Source: Plantago elongata | Taxonomy: Eukaryota; Streptophyta; Magnoliopsida; Lamiales; Plantaginaceae | Assembly: GCA_036897095.1 (NCBI GenBank) | Contig: JAYMSP010000001.1 | Span: 118,571-182,570 of the forward strand | Direction of reading: 5' to 3' | Length of the DNA: 64,000 nt | Shown: piece after piece, positions 36,830-48,713 of the stretch | Numbering within the stretch: the stretch's first letter is position 1 | Layout of the letters: each line of letters starts with the position of its first letter | Made by a program: the position numbers and the translations under genes | Notes under the pieces: model-generated | What the model saw: only the letters and a program-made list of their open reading frames with translations | Database searches by the model: none | What the model was told of the DNA's origin: nothing

Positions 36830-36834
36830 TAAAC

Positions 36835-38324
36835 ACATAACAATTTGATCCACATATAGAGGGGACCTAAACACTCTCACGAGCCAAATTGTCACCGTAA
36901 TCAAGGCGCTAGAGTACATAAATTTTAGTTTAATAATTTAAACATTCTGTAAGGGAATAATATCGATGGACCTATATGGCATATATCCATTTTAATATGT
37001 GTCTTATCAAATTATTTTACTCGTTCTGCACTAATCATGACTTGACTACTCTAATCATTAACGATAGAATGGCAAATTATTCTTGCTATATCGCCAAATT
37101 GCAATTAATTCTTCTCTGCTGGGTCTACTTAATTGATTAATTACTCGTTTTTCCAAAGGCTATAGCTAGTATGTTTTCTTAATAATCTATCAACTATTTT
37201 TCTTTTACGCGTTTACAGAAATAATGCTCCATTCAAAGAAAATTATACGTCATGCATTTTATTATAAAGTATATTAACTTTTTTTACAAGGATATAACTC
37301 ATGAATGCCTTTTTACAGGTGGCCTGGAACATAAAAATGTAAAATTAACGTACTTTTAATTGTTAATGTGTAACACGAGATTGTTTATTTTATATTACGT
37401 GAGTTCGAAAACTACATGCCTTGTTGGAGTGGAGAGTGACATTTATTCCTAACCACAGACTTTTAAGTCTATCAACACCCACATGCCATTTTCTAAATGT
37501 ACTTTGTGTCCGCTTATATGCACCCTCGAAAACATTATGAACCAACGCCACAATAAAATAATGTTGAATATAAGTAACATTATGGACCTATAGCTATGCT
37601 ATGTTGTCTCCTTAGTTTGACTAATAGAAATGGAATACATTCCTTCAACAACTCATAAATTTAGATTTACTGCACTCATTGTAGTATGTTTACTTTTCAT
37701 TACAAACTACAGCCACTTTAACACTTTTAACTTAGGACAATGACCTTCATTTGCATGAGATTGTATCTCATTACATACTTAATATACGTTCACACCAATA
37801 ATAATGTAATTTATATGTTCAACTATAAATTGTTAAATTTATTAATGTACAATATATAGGCAGGTGAGATACACAGCTTCATGAAGTTAAATATATACCA
37901 TGCTCTTGTATTTCCTTCGTCCTAAAAAATTTCATACATTAAATTAACGTATGATTTTAAGTTGAACATTAAAATAAATATTAAATAACATTCAAATGTG
38001 GTTAAATATTTACTTTTACTATTAACAAATGTATAAAGACGTCCAAACTGAAATTTTTGTATTATTCATTAAATGTGAGTTAAGTTCCTTTTAGTGTTAA
38101 TTAACATATAAAGTTATGTAATGTTTAAGGGTTTTTACTAATACATACTAATTCAGTACATTTCTTTTAATTTTATTTAGACAATAAAATCATTAACAAC
38201 TTCATATAATTTTTATCAAATATTATATATTTGTCTAACCAGAATAATTGAGTGGATTCACTTGTTCTTTTCTTCATTTCACTAGTTCATTTGTTTACAC
38301 CTCTTCATCTTTCTATTTAAATTT
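36835..38324. other. AT-rich spacer
   Basis: No exon, RNA gene or clear repeat seen between the copia element and foldback copy B. Confidence 0.5.
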
Positions 38325-39155
38325 GATTTTGTCCAATTTAAAACATCTTTAACTTAAAATAAAAAATAATAAAAATAAATAAAAATTACCAACAACTATA
38401 TTTTTTTAGATATATAAATTAGAGACCACTCTTGGCTATGTTTGAATTATTTTTTTGAGATCTATAAATCACTTCCGACTTTATTTGAACGTTAATAAAT
38501 TGTAAAACGAGTTTCAAAAGTGCAATTTTATTATATTGGGGCAATAATTAAACTAGCAACATGATATGATAATCATATTGGGCAACCGGACTGGACATTA
38601 TAAACATATATTGGGTAATGGGTACGGTTACCAGGCATTGCTTACGGATAACGAACATAAACACGGGTATCGTGCATTTGATACGGATGACGGACATCGG
38701 GTACGGATACCGGACAATGGGTAAGGTTGTCGGGCAATGCTTAGGGGTACCAGACATCAAACACGGGTACCGTGCATCAGAGACGGGTGACGGATTTCGA
38801 ATACGGAGAATGTGCATCGAATTCGTATACCGGACATCGAACACGAGTATCGAGCATTGGATTCGGGTACATGTATTTTTAATATAAATGATTATTCTTA
38901 AATATTAAAGACATTTATATGAGTGTTAAAAAGTTAAAATTAGTATCATTGTATTTTTAGAATTATTTTACCATTTTATAAGATTCAAATAAAGTTAGTA
39001 ATTTTTATACATATCAAAATAATAATTCAAACATTGTTGAGAGTGATCTATATTTATAAATCTCGAAAATATAAAATTGTTGGTCATTTTTTTTTATATT
39101 TTTAGTTCTCAAGTTATAAACATATTAAAGTGGACAAAACTAAAATTTAAAAACA
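38325..39155. mobile_element. foldback-type transposon, copy B
   Basis: Same architecture as copy A: left arm about 38325-38575, core 38577-38878, right arm 38879-39155. Arms are inverted relatives of each other (left TTTGTCCAATTTAAAACAT against right ATTAAAGTGGACAAAA). Copy A and copy B share long collinear stretches, including the palindrome-like GATATGATAATCATAT just before the core. No transposase was found. Confidence 0.7.
38577..38878. repeat. tandem array of 20-bp units, core of copy B
   Basis: About fifteen units in nearly exact 20-bp register from 38650 on, following ACGGGTACCGTGCATCGAA with alternating GGACATCGA and GTGCATCGA forms. It is more regular than in copy A. The composition is GC-richer than the flanks. 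Confidence 0.8.
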
Positions 39156-41613
39156 AGAAAAATGATAAATGGGAATGCCACAAGTGTCAATAAGAAAGAG
39201 AAAGCTTGAAGTTGTTTATTGTACTTTGAGGGGTTCAACATTAAAATTATAGCGATTTGATAAAATAAATTTTGCTCAAAGAAAAAAAAGAAGCAACAGA
39301 ATCATATTAGTAATATGGTAGCTCTCCCTGACGCTTAAACATCACAAATGTAAATTTTATTGTACTTGTTGGGGTTTATATGATGCTAGGTCTTTAGGAT
39401 CCTATATAAGGTGGCGTAATGAATGGAGCTGATGTAGTAAGAGGAGGCATGAAGTTTAATTTTCAGTAGAGATATAAACTGGTTTAGAGTATAGAAAATA
39501 ATTATAATTTCTATCGTTTAAATAAAAATTGTGAATTAAGGGGTGCATCCGAAATAGATTCGGTATGATGAAGCGTTGCTGGGTATAAGATAAAATTATA
39601 TTTATAAAAAATCTAAGTAGCATATAGGTAGCTAGGCAGGTAGAGTAGTATGGTAAAAAGACAGGAAAAGACAGAGCTAAGTTCACAAAAAGGTTAGAGA
39701 AAGAATGGTGAAAAGACTCTTTCTTTTACAGTACACAGTGATCGATCGAGTGATCGAACCAATGTGAAAATGATTGAGCCATAATTACTTTTGGACCTTT
39801 CTTCTCATCTCCGCACCATTTCTCCATTTTATAATGCCATTTCATTTTCACCTTTTTACTACTTTTCTCAGTACAAATTGTACATTTAAATTCGTAACTA
39901 ATCATTTTATTTTTTCTAAGTATCAATTATTTGTGTACATTTCCATTCGGTGCCGTCTCGTGAAGAACTCAAACTGAACTGAGCTGGATGGTTTTCAGTG
40001 GGGTGAGTTGGTACATGTTGTAGTGTAGGGGACCCTTAACCAATATGTCTAGTCATTTTCAATTAACGAATTTAATGGAGAGTTTCTAAACATTGTTATA
40101 AGAAATTTGATTAATTTATTCAAATGTCTCATTCACTTGAAGAAAATAATAATACTAAGTAACAAATTGTGTCATATTCTGATTTAAATAATCAGAACTA
40201 AACTTGTATATGTAAAATATTTGGTAGTAAAGTATCCGTTTAGGCTTCAACTTTTTGCCTTATAGAAAGTGTTAACTCCACTAATCGTCTTTAATTAATG
40301 AATTGTCAGTAAGAAAATGACGTGAAATTGGAGTTGAATGAAATTGACTCCTTAACTACTACACGATAATGAAGTAATGAAAATTGGTGAAGTGATATTT
40401 TAGTGTTAGTTGTTAAGTGCATTTCTAATGCAATGTGACTTTGTCTTTATGTATTTTTGGTATGCGCATGAGGAACTTCATGTGTGTGTAGTGTGCTTTA
40501 TTTCTGAGTGGGATATTGAAAGTTATGCATACATTTCATGAATGGTTACCTCATATACCTTTGTAAGATATTAGTTGCCAATTCATCACATCATATGAGA
40601 AATTTTAAATGGTGGCATGTCGCATAACATAGACCTATTAACTAAAGCATATGTACTCGACACTGATGTTTGGTTTGAGTCGAGCGTCATGTCTTGACCA
40701 GGCGATTAATTACAAGGAAAACATTGACTATTGTTACGAACTAGATGTTAAGTTCTCATAGGAAAACTTAAGTCGTTGGAGCCCAATGACTAATCCATTG
40801 AGACACCATCTATACAAAATTAATGAAGTAATGAGACCTTGAACGGGTTGAATTCGAGTTCAGGTTAGATAGTTCGATTTTGTATACAACACGTAAAGGG
40901 ACACGATCCTAAAATTTACATAGTTTGGTTCTGTTTAGCATTAACTCGAAAATAGGATGATATCAAGTTACAAGGAATATACTTTCTCCCTTCCGGTAAG
41001 AGAGAAATGTGTTTTCATTTTTCAACATTCCATCAAATTGAAATAATTTTTCATTTATGAAAATAACCTTAACAATAAAACTCACTAAACATATATACAA
41101 GCTAAAAACTAATTGGCAAACATATACAAATTTAACTTCCTCGTATCGACGTACTATACTTATAACCTTCACAATCCCAAACGAGTTCACCATGAATATT
41201 ATTAGTCACTACATTAAAATCTTTGCTACTTTCTCCAACACAATAAATATTACATTTTCATTTGTATATGCACCACTAAAAATATCACATTTTCATTCTT
41301 CGAAACATCAATTTATAAAACATTTACAATTTATGTATAATTGTCTTGTTAATATTTACAACATCAAATTTAAAAGTAAATATAATATTTGTTTTTGAAC
41401 AGAAATATTATAAGTTATTTGTGTTTGTTCTCTTTTATTTTGTTTAGCTGGGGCCACCAATTCCACGCGTTAAACAGTTAAAAGGATTTGAGAGACGAGA
41501 AAAGGATAGAAATTGATGAAAAAGACAAGAGGGAACTGAATTTGCCCTAGAGACGACGGGTAACCCACGAGGAGCACACGTTTCTCCATATCCTACTTAC
41601 TATAATTATTGGT
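39156..41613. other. gene-poor AT-rich spacer
   Basis: No supported exon. Short open frames here lack codon bias and homology. The segment near 40600-40850 has more balanced composition but no recognisable coding motif. Confidence 0.5.
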
Positions 41614-41874
41614 ATACTCCCTCCCGGTTATTTTAATAACTATTTAACTTTAATTTACCTAAGTTACGATAAACATTTACGAACTTCATAAATGAATATT
41701 TTCAACCCAACAAATTAATTTTTTATTATTTATTTTTTCTACTCTATTCAATACTTTATTACCCAATTACAATTTTATCAATATAATATTCACTATAAAC
41801 TATTTGTTTATTGTGATTTCTTAAATGAAGAGAAAGTAAGATGCTAGTAAGTTTTAATTGAACCGGAGGGAGTA
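41614..41874. mobile_element. Stowaway-like MITE, direct orientation
   Basis: Begins TACTCCCTCCCGGTTATTTT and ends AATTGAACCGGAGGGAGTA, giving clear terminal inverted repeats with TA borders. Related to 19567-19824 and, inverted, to 42434-42642. Confidence 0.75.
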
Positions 41875-42433
41875 ATATGTTATATATCAATCAATAATAA
41901 TATTAAAATAATAATAAAATTGATACTCTACTGTTATTCTGATTTTGTGGAAAATCAAATAACCACTATTCTATCTCTCTGTGGAGATATATATAGAGTT
42001 ACAACCAGGAAATAATTTAGCATGGAACAAGCAGAGAAGAGAAAAGAAAAGAAAAGAATCTCCTTTTAGCTAAACCAACCTTTCATGGGGTCATAAGATA
42101 GCTACTTCTTATTATAATCAACTTTTCACATTATAATTTTCATAAATCTCTTTCTTTTTTTCTTTTCATTTCGCTCATTTTCTGAGCTTTCGCTTTCCTC
42201 ACTATTGAATTGGACCGAGTTAATTCCATTCTGTTTTTATTGTCATTTTTTGAGGTTCTATCAGCTAAATATCTTGTTATACGCGGAATTCATTAAAACC
42301 GCCTCAAATGAGAGTGCATATTATCTACCATCAAGAAATATGTCCAGTTGTAACTTTAGTGTTACCAATAAACTTGTAGTATGTATTAAAAGCAGAAGAA
42401 ATGACAGACAACTGTGACTATTTTGATAACAAA
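41875..42433. other. spacer between inverted MITEs
   Basis: AT-rich spacer with an AAAAG microsatellite near 42040-42056. No gene seen. Confidence 0.5.
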
Positions 42434-42642
42434 TATTCCCGGTCCAATTAAAACTTCCTACCATCTTACTTTTTCTTCATTTAAAAAATTACAATAAATA
42501 AATAGTTTGTAATAGATATTATATTAATAAAGTTGTAATTGACTAATAAAGTAATAAAAATATTGAATAAAGTAGAGAAGATAATTTTTAATATAATTTT
42601 AGAAAAAAAAATTAGAAAGTTATTAAAAAAAAGTAGGAGGTT
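42434..42642. mobile_element. Stowaway-like MITE, inverted relative to 41614-41874
   Basis: Begins ATTCCCGGTCCAATTAAAAC and ends AAAAGTAGGAGG. Its reverse complement aligns with 41614-41874 over most of its length, best across CTTCATTTAAAAAATTACAA and AATATTGAATAAAGTAGAG in separate blocks. Confidence 0.6.
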
Positions 42643-45600
42643 TCGTGTCAATCCTGTTTTATTAGGAAATTGACAAGAGAATATGGGATGATGTATTGTG
42701 TAATATATTCATAGTATAGTATAGTACGTATGAAGACAATCGTACGTGCAAAAGGCTATTCTTAGCAAGTACGTTGTATATGAATCACTGAATGCACACG
42801 TCGTTTTGTAATGGACCTTTTCACGTCACAAATTAAAGAGTAGTAAGAACTAAACAAATCGACAAATGAACAATTCATGATATTATCATAAACTTTTATG
42901 ATATACTGGACAATATTAAAGACATCCTCTCCCTCTGGCTGTATTGTTTCAGACTTCAATTTTTCATTAATTCAGATATAAATTTTAAAATAAATAATGA
43001 ATAAAGTAGAAAAAATATAAAAACAATACGAATAAAGTAGAAGAGATAGTGGATAAAATTTAAGAGATGTAAATAAAGTATTAATTTTTTTAATTAAAAA
43101 TAAGAGTTGAATTTGAGACGGATTAAAATACAAATAAAATGTTCAATTCAAAACGAATACTCAGTAAATATAATATTGATTTGATATCGAGAGAGACTTA
43201 CACAGTAAAGTTGATCATTATTATAAGATCATCGGATAGGAGTAGTACTGGATGGAGTTATATAATTTTGAACCACTTTTTGGCATGTTGCATACGGATC
43301 TTACTACTTTGAACGACATTGATTCCCTATTATAAGCCAGTCTCCTCGAATCGATCTATTTTCCCAACATTTAATGTTATGCGCATGTTTTCTTCACACA
43401 CATGGTTATATATTTTTTCCCTCAAACGCCTAACATATCCAATATGCATACATGTTTTTGTTTCTTATAAGTTTAGATTCCAATTTCAAAACATATATAT
43501 GTCTCATGCTTTACACAGCTTATATATTATAAGATAGATAGGGGATTACAAGGTGTTGAGTGGTGAAAAGTGAAAGCTTGTGCATGATTCTATAACGAGT
43601 AAAGTGTTTAGTTACTTGTTATGTGTATTGCAATGATGAAATTATATGACGTTTATTGAATGATAATATTCTTTGTTTAAGTTTGGAATTTGAGGACTTG
43701 TTAATGAAGCTACCTATACATCAAACCTTGGTAGATTGAGCCAGTAAATAATCATATAATTACTTTGTTATTGGGATTTATATAGATGTAATATATGATG
43801 TTGATGTGAATATTTTTACATGGAAGAAAAAAGAGAGAAGGTAGACGTAAGCAGCTTTACCCGGACCTGACTGATTTGGGCCATCCATGTTTATACCTGG
43901 GCTGACTTTTTGTGAACGAGACCAAAGTCTATAGTGACATATGGACTTAAAGAGCAGACATAATTAAAGCCCATTATTGTTCCTTCCGTGCTCGTTCGCA
44001 AGTTAATACTTAGATCGGGTTTAGCACCTTTCTATAAACTTTGACTTTGTTATACCGAAACAAACCGTTGGAGCGATCCTCTTCCCTTTCAAATCAAATA
44101 TTTTATACATAAAAAATTCAATTTTAATTAAAAAAGACCACTCAAATTCTATACCAATCAGTCCATTTGTGGTTATAAATATCAACATCGATCGTACATT
44201 GATTAAGTGTACTCACTTTGTTGATGTTGCGGACAATAATATCCACATCATCTATAAAATTGATTGTTGATTTGTTCTAGGTAAGTATTTATCCGCTCTT
44301 TTGTTTATAGCTTGGCTTCATAATGAGAAAGATAAATGAAATCTAATGCTTGAACTCTTTTATATTTGTTCCAAGAACACCATTCCCACATTCCTTGTTT
44401 GTTTGACTGTCCTCTTCTCTTGGGATTTGCATTGCAAACAACAATAACAAAACAAGTGAGTAAGTTACTGCAACTCCATTACAAATATTTTTAAGATTAC
44501 GGGCCAAAACGAAAATGGGCCGACTCCATTGAGAAATATGGGTCAAAACTAATTGAAGCCAAACAACACATTCTTTTTTCTTTCTCTTTTAGTTATTTTC
44601 TTCTATTATGGAAAACAGAACATTACTTTTTTTTGGGAATTTTCCTTCCCACTCTAGTCCATTTCTATAAAATTTGGTATACGTTGTGAAGGGATACTTA
44701 AGGTATAGCATAATTTACCGCATGGGAAAATTTTATAAAATATATTGCAGGTGAGAAACATCTAATTTATATACTACACAATGACTTTGTACTCTTTGTA
44801 TACTTCACAATGAATATCTGTCCAGAAAATATACTACGATCATTTTTTCTCCGAGTTGGTGACTTATTATACGCACTTCGAGTATCTCACGCGCTCTACA
44901 CAATAACTATGTATTTTTTTTATTTTTCTTTCGAGATAATTTCTGAGATTGAATCAAGATCTAACACGTGACATATTCGCGGTGCGTGAGGCACTTTTGA
45001 CGTATGAGATATAACCGACACGTGTAATGAATTACCAAATCCGAATAAAAATAGAACCGAAGTATATCATTTGAACAAGTAATCATTGTAAATACAGAAA
45101 AAATACATAACCATTATGTAGTATATGAAATGTATATGTCTCTCCGAAGTATATTTTAAAATATTTTTCCACATTTGTCATTTGATACTTCCACCAATTC
45201 TGGGTTGTCATTGAATTTTGTACAAATTTAAATGTCTTTCACATTCATATTTTATAATTATATTTAATAAATAAAAATAATCGAACCTAGAGACTTTTTC
45301 CACTCAATAACTTAACACTACTTTCTAACTTATTTCATGACACTTCCTCGCTTGCATGTCCTTTGCCTACCTCCCATCTTACTCTAGAATGGTATCCGTA
45401 TAAAAAATCTACAAAACCATTTAAATTCAAACTTAGATATCAACTCGACATAAATAACTTGATATATTGTACATCTTCAAAATCCATTAAACTCACAACT
45501 AAAATTTCATTGGAAAACCCTTTGGCAATGTATGGTCTGGATTATATGGAGAGCAAACAAGTATCCGTTCGCAAACAAGTGATCATTCCTTAATGCTTTC

Positions 45601-46680
45601 TCCAACATTTTGTCCATCATCTTTTACATAAAGATTAATGTAATGTGATTAGCAACAATTAAGAAGAATTAAAGAAATAAAGATGACAAAATCGAACCCG
45701 ATGCAAATGGCAGTTTGGGTGTATTGCCTTCGGCAAAAATTAGTAAGTTTGTGGGCTGTCAAATAGATGTCGATATCTTAAAGGACGATTTGTAAGTGAG
45801 TAATCCATCATATTTTGATCGGACAAAACTATGGAACTTAATTAACAGCATCTAGCTATGTAATGGTACTACTAATACCTTTTCTCCAAGATTTTTGTAA
45901 GAAAGAATAGTTCCTGTGGGTTGTAGAGCTGTTTACAACCTGTCATAATCGCTTTCGTTATCCATATACCAGTCATGTATTAGCCAATTAAGTTAGTTAA
46001 TTACCAGATTTTCATCTAGTGCTGTTTTGCTCTAATTAAAAGACAAATTCAGATGCTTAGTTATTGGAACAGCAAGTGGGCTCCTCATTACTATGTAATG
46101 GAAATCGACGCGGCCATACTTTTTTAACCCTTCTCATCAACTACCTTTTTACTGAATCATACTATTTTGATGCAAGGATATCAACTCCCATGCTGAAAAT
46201 TTGAAATAGTAAATCTTGAAACATGAGATAGATACTACCTTCTGGTCTCACCATTGTAACACGGTTCTGATCTCATACAACTTCAATCATTTGAATTGAA
46301 GCCGTTAAGTGGTAAATTCAGATGTAAGAATGTCGTATGTCCCATAAATTAAGTTGTTCAAAAACAAATTAAAAATGGTACTCGTGTAATACGACGAGAA
46401 CCCAAAGAATGAAATTGCTAAGATCAATGCGCTCAGAGAAGATTTTAGTATTTAGCTTAGATTGTCCACAGAGAGGCAAACTAAACTTAAAAGGCTGCAA
46501 TCATCAATCCACACTATACACACATGAAAACGTATCTTTCTTGATCCATTTCTTTAAACTTGACGGAAACATTTATAGATTTTAATATTATTTGTAAAAC
46601 ATGTCACCATCTTGCATGAACCAAGAATTGCTCTCCTTTTATTATACCAGAAGCACTGTTCTATTCTCTCAAACTCATCA
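42643..46680. other. gene-poor spacer upstream of the NAC gene
   Basis: AT-rich. At 42980-43110 the sequence has repeated GAATAAAGTAGAA-type motifs resembling another small transposon. At about 45255-45330 the minus strand has a B-box-like GGTTCGATTA, a weak SINE candidate. Nothing else is supported. Confidence 0.45.
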
Positions 46681-48041
46681 ATGGAAGAAAATATCATTTC
46701 AAATGTCAAATACCCTCCAGGAATCAGATTTCATCCTTCTGATGAAGAACTCATCACTTTTTATCTACAAAGGAAAGTTAACTGTCTTGCATTACCAGCA
46801 CACATTATAGCTGATGTTGATCTTTACAATTATAACCCCTGGGATCTACGTAGTAAGTTTTCGACTGTCTCTTTGTTATCAGCATAAAATGATAAACTCC
46901 TGTGCAGGATATGGTAGTTAATTCAGCAACTTGTTTAACTTTATGAAATTACAGAGAAGGCTTTGACAGGAGACAAGGAGTGGTACTTTTTCACCCCAAG
47001 GGATAGGAAGTACCCCAACGGAAGAAGGCCAAACCGTACAGCTATATCGGGTTACTGGAAAGCTACTGGAAAAGACAAACCGGTTCTTGATTCAACTGGA
47101 TCAAGACAAATTGGGGTAAAGAAAGCTCTTGTGTTCTATGAAGGTAAGCCGCGAAATGGAGTTAAGATGGATTGGACCATGACAGAGTACAGACTGCTGG
47201 ATACTTCTCCCCCCTCAAGGTCTAAGGGGTCTATGAGAGTAAGTCCGAGTCTGACCATATTCTCCAGAAAACTGATAACAGAAACAATAATAATAATCCA
47301 TCAGTTTAATAGTCACCATTTCCGTATGGTTTGTTTCCTGTTTTTTTACTTGATAGGAAACACCCTTGAGCTTGATATTATCAAACACCCCCCTATGGAG
47401 GTGAATAATATGTTCTCAAGATCTGACTATTGTTGAAGAGTAAAGGGCTTATTGTTTTCTCACAGTTGGATGACTGGGTGTTGTGTCGGGTTAAACATAA
47501 AGGCAACATGTCAAAGAAAACAAGACAAGACGATCAGATTTCAAATGCAATTCTTGAGGATCTGCACAAGATTGAGGAACTCCCATCTGTACATACAGAA
47601 AGAAGCAGAGATATACTCGGGGATTATATAGTATCAAGTGAATTTCGCCTGATTGCTTCGTTGCTTAATGGACACGATCCTGCAAATGAATCTATTCTTC
47701 GGACAACCTTTCCAAAGAATGACTCTCAGGATAGCAAAAATGCATCAGATGGACACAAGTCAAGCAAGATAAATACTCGGCCAATTTTTCCTCAGTTTGA
47801 CAGTATCTTGAATACATTACCAAGCCTATCTGAGGAGAGCAGCTATATGAATTTCCAGCCGCTGCCCATGAGCAAGCAAAAACAAGACGAAGTCCAATCA
47901 AGATTTATGGTAGCAGGGCAGGTTACAAGCTCAAATTGTCATGATACAGACAATAACTTTAACTTTCAGTATTCAACAAATGCTTACGTCAACTTCCAGG
48001 AACTGAACATGCATGACAAAGCAGTTAATTTTCTACTGTAG
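46681..48041 (+). CDS. NAC-domain transcription factor
   Basis: Exons 46681-46852, 46955-47238 and 47466-48041 encode 343 residues. The NAC domain covers about 11-161 with all five subdomains: A ([19 protein letters not shown]), B ([13 protein letters not shown]), C ([20 protein letters not shown] and [12 protein letters not shown]), D ([18 protein letters not shown]) and E ([12 protein letters not shown]). The rest is a Ser/Asn-rich activation-type tail. The two introns sit where NAC genes usually have them. The arrangement [14 protein letters not shown] and [11 protein letters not shown] resembles the NAP/ATAF side of the family, but I do not assign a subfamily. ATGs at 46601 and in-frame ATG at 46612 lie upstream; the one directly before [13 protein letters not shown] is chosen for length. 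Confidence 0.93.
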
Positions 48042-48713
48042 CGAAACTGGAATGGTTCCAGCAAAGTACATATTTTTTTAAGTTTTCAAGTTCAATAAGA
48101 TCTCATAAGGTATTTTGTATCAGATGTCGAACACATAAGTGAAGTTAATTCTGTATGTTTCACCCTTTTTCCTGTGTAAATATTACCTATAAGCTGTTCT
48201 AAAGGCACTAGATTTTATGTAAGGTCTACCTACTGCGGTATTTCATTTCCAATGATTTCTGAATAACAGGGATCCTTTCTTGCATGTGAGGCCCCCAGAT
48301 TCAGATTAGCATCTGTCTCTATTCTAATGTATCTCTTTTTCCAAAAGCAACACAAATATAAATTCTAGCTGCAGAGCTAATAAGGACTATGTTGGCTGCA
48401 TAGGAAGTGTTAATATCACAAAGTAAGCAAAGATATATAATTGTTCCAGTAGGATAGTCGCCCTTATAGACAAAGATGCTAATATCTTACTGTCAAAGCA
48501 AATTCTTCATACACGATACATCCGATAAACTATTGGTATAAACACAAGAGAATAACTTTAATTGTGTAGTGAGGTGATTTGTGAACTGCTTTCTATGTAG
48601 AATGATTGCCCATCGAATGAAGAACTGGAACATGAAACAAACTAAAAATCAAGCAGAAGAGAGGTTACAATGATTTTAAGGAATCCCATGTGGTATGGCA
48701 TCTCCTGAAACAT
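48042..48713. other. convergent 3' spacer
   Basis: 3' flanks of the NAC gene (+) and SYP71 (-). Nothing else seen. Confidence 0.55.

Noticed and set aside
41057-41398. 113-codon frame in AT-rich spacer
   Set aside because: Composition follows the AT-rich flank (Ile, Lys, Asn, Phe, Thr) with no motif, splice context or conserved neighbour.
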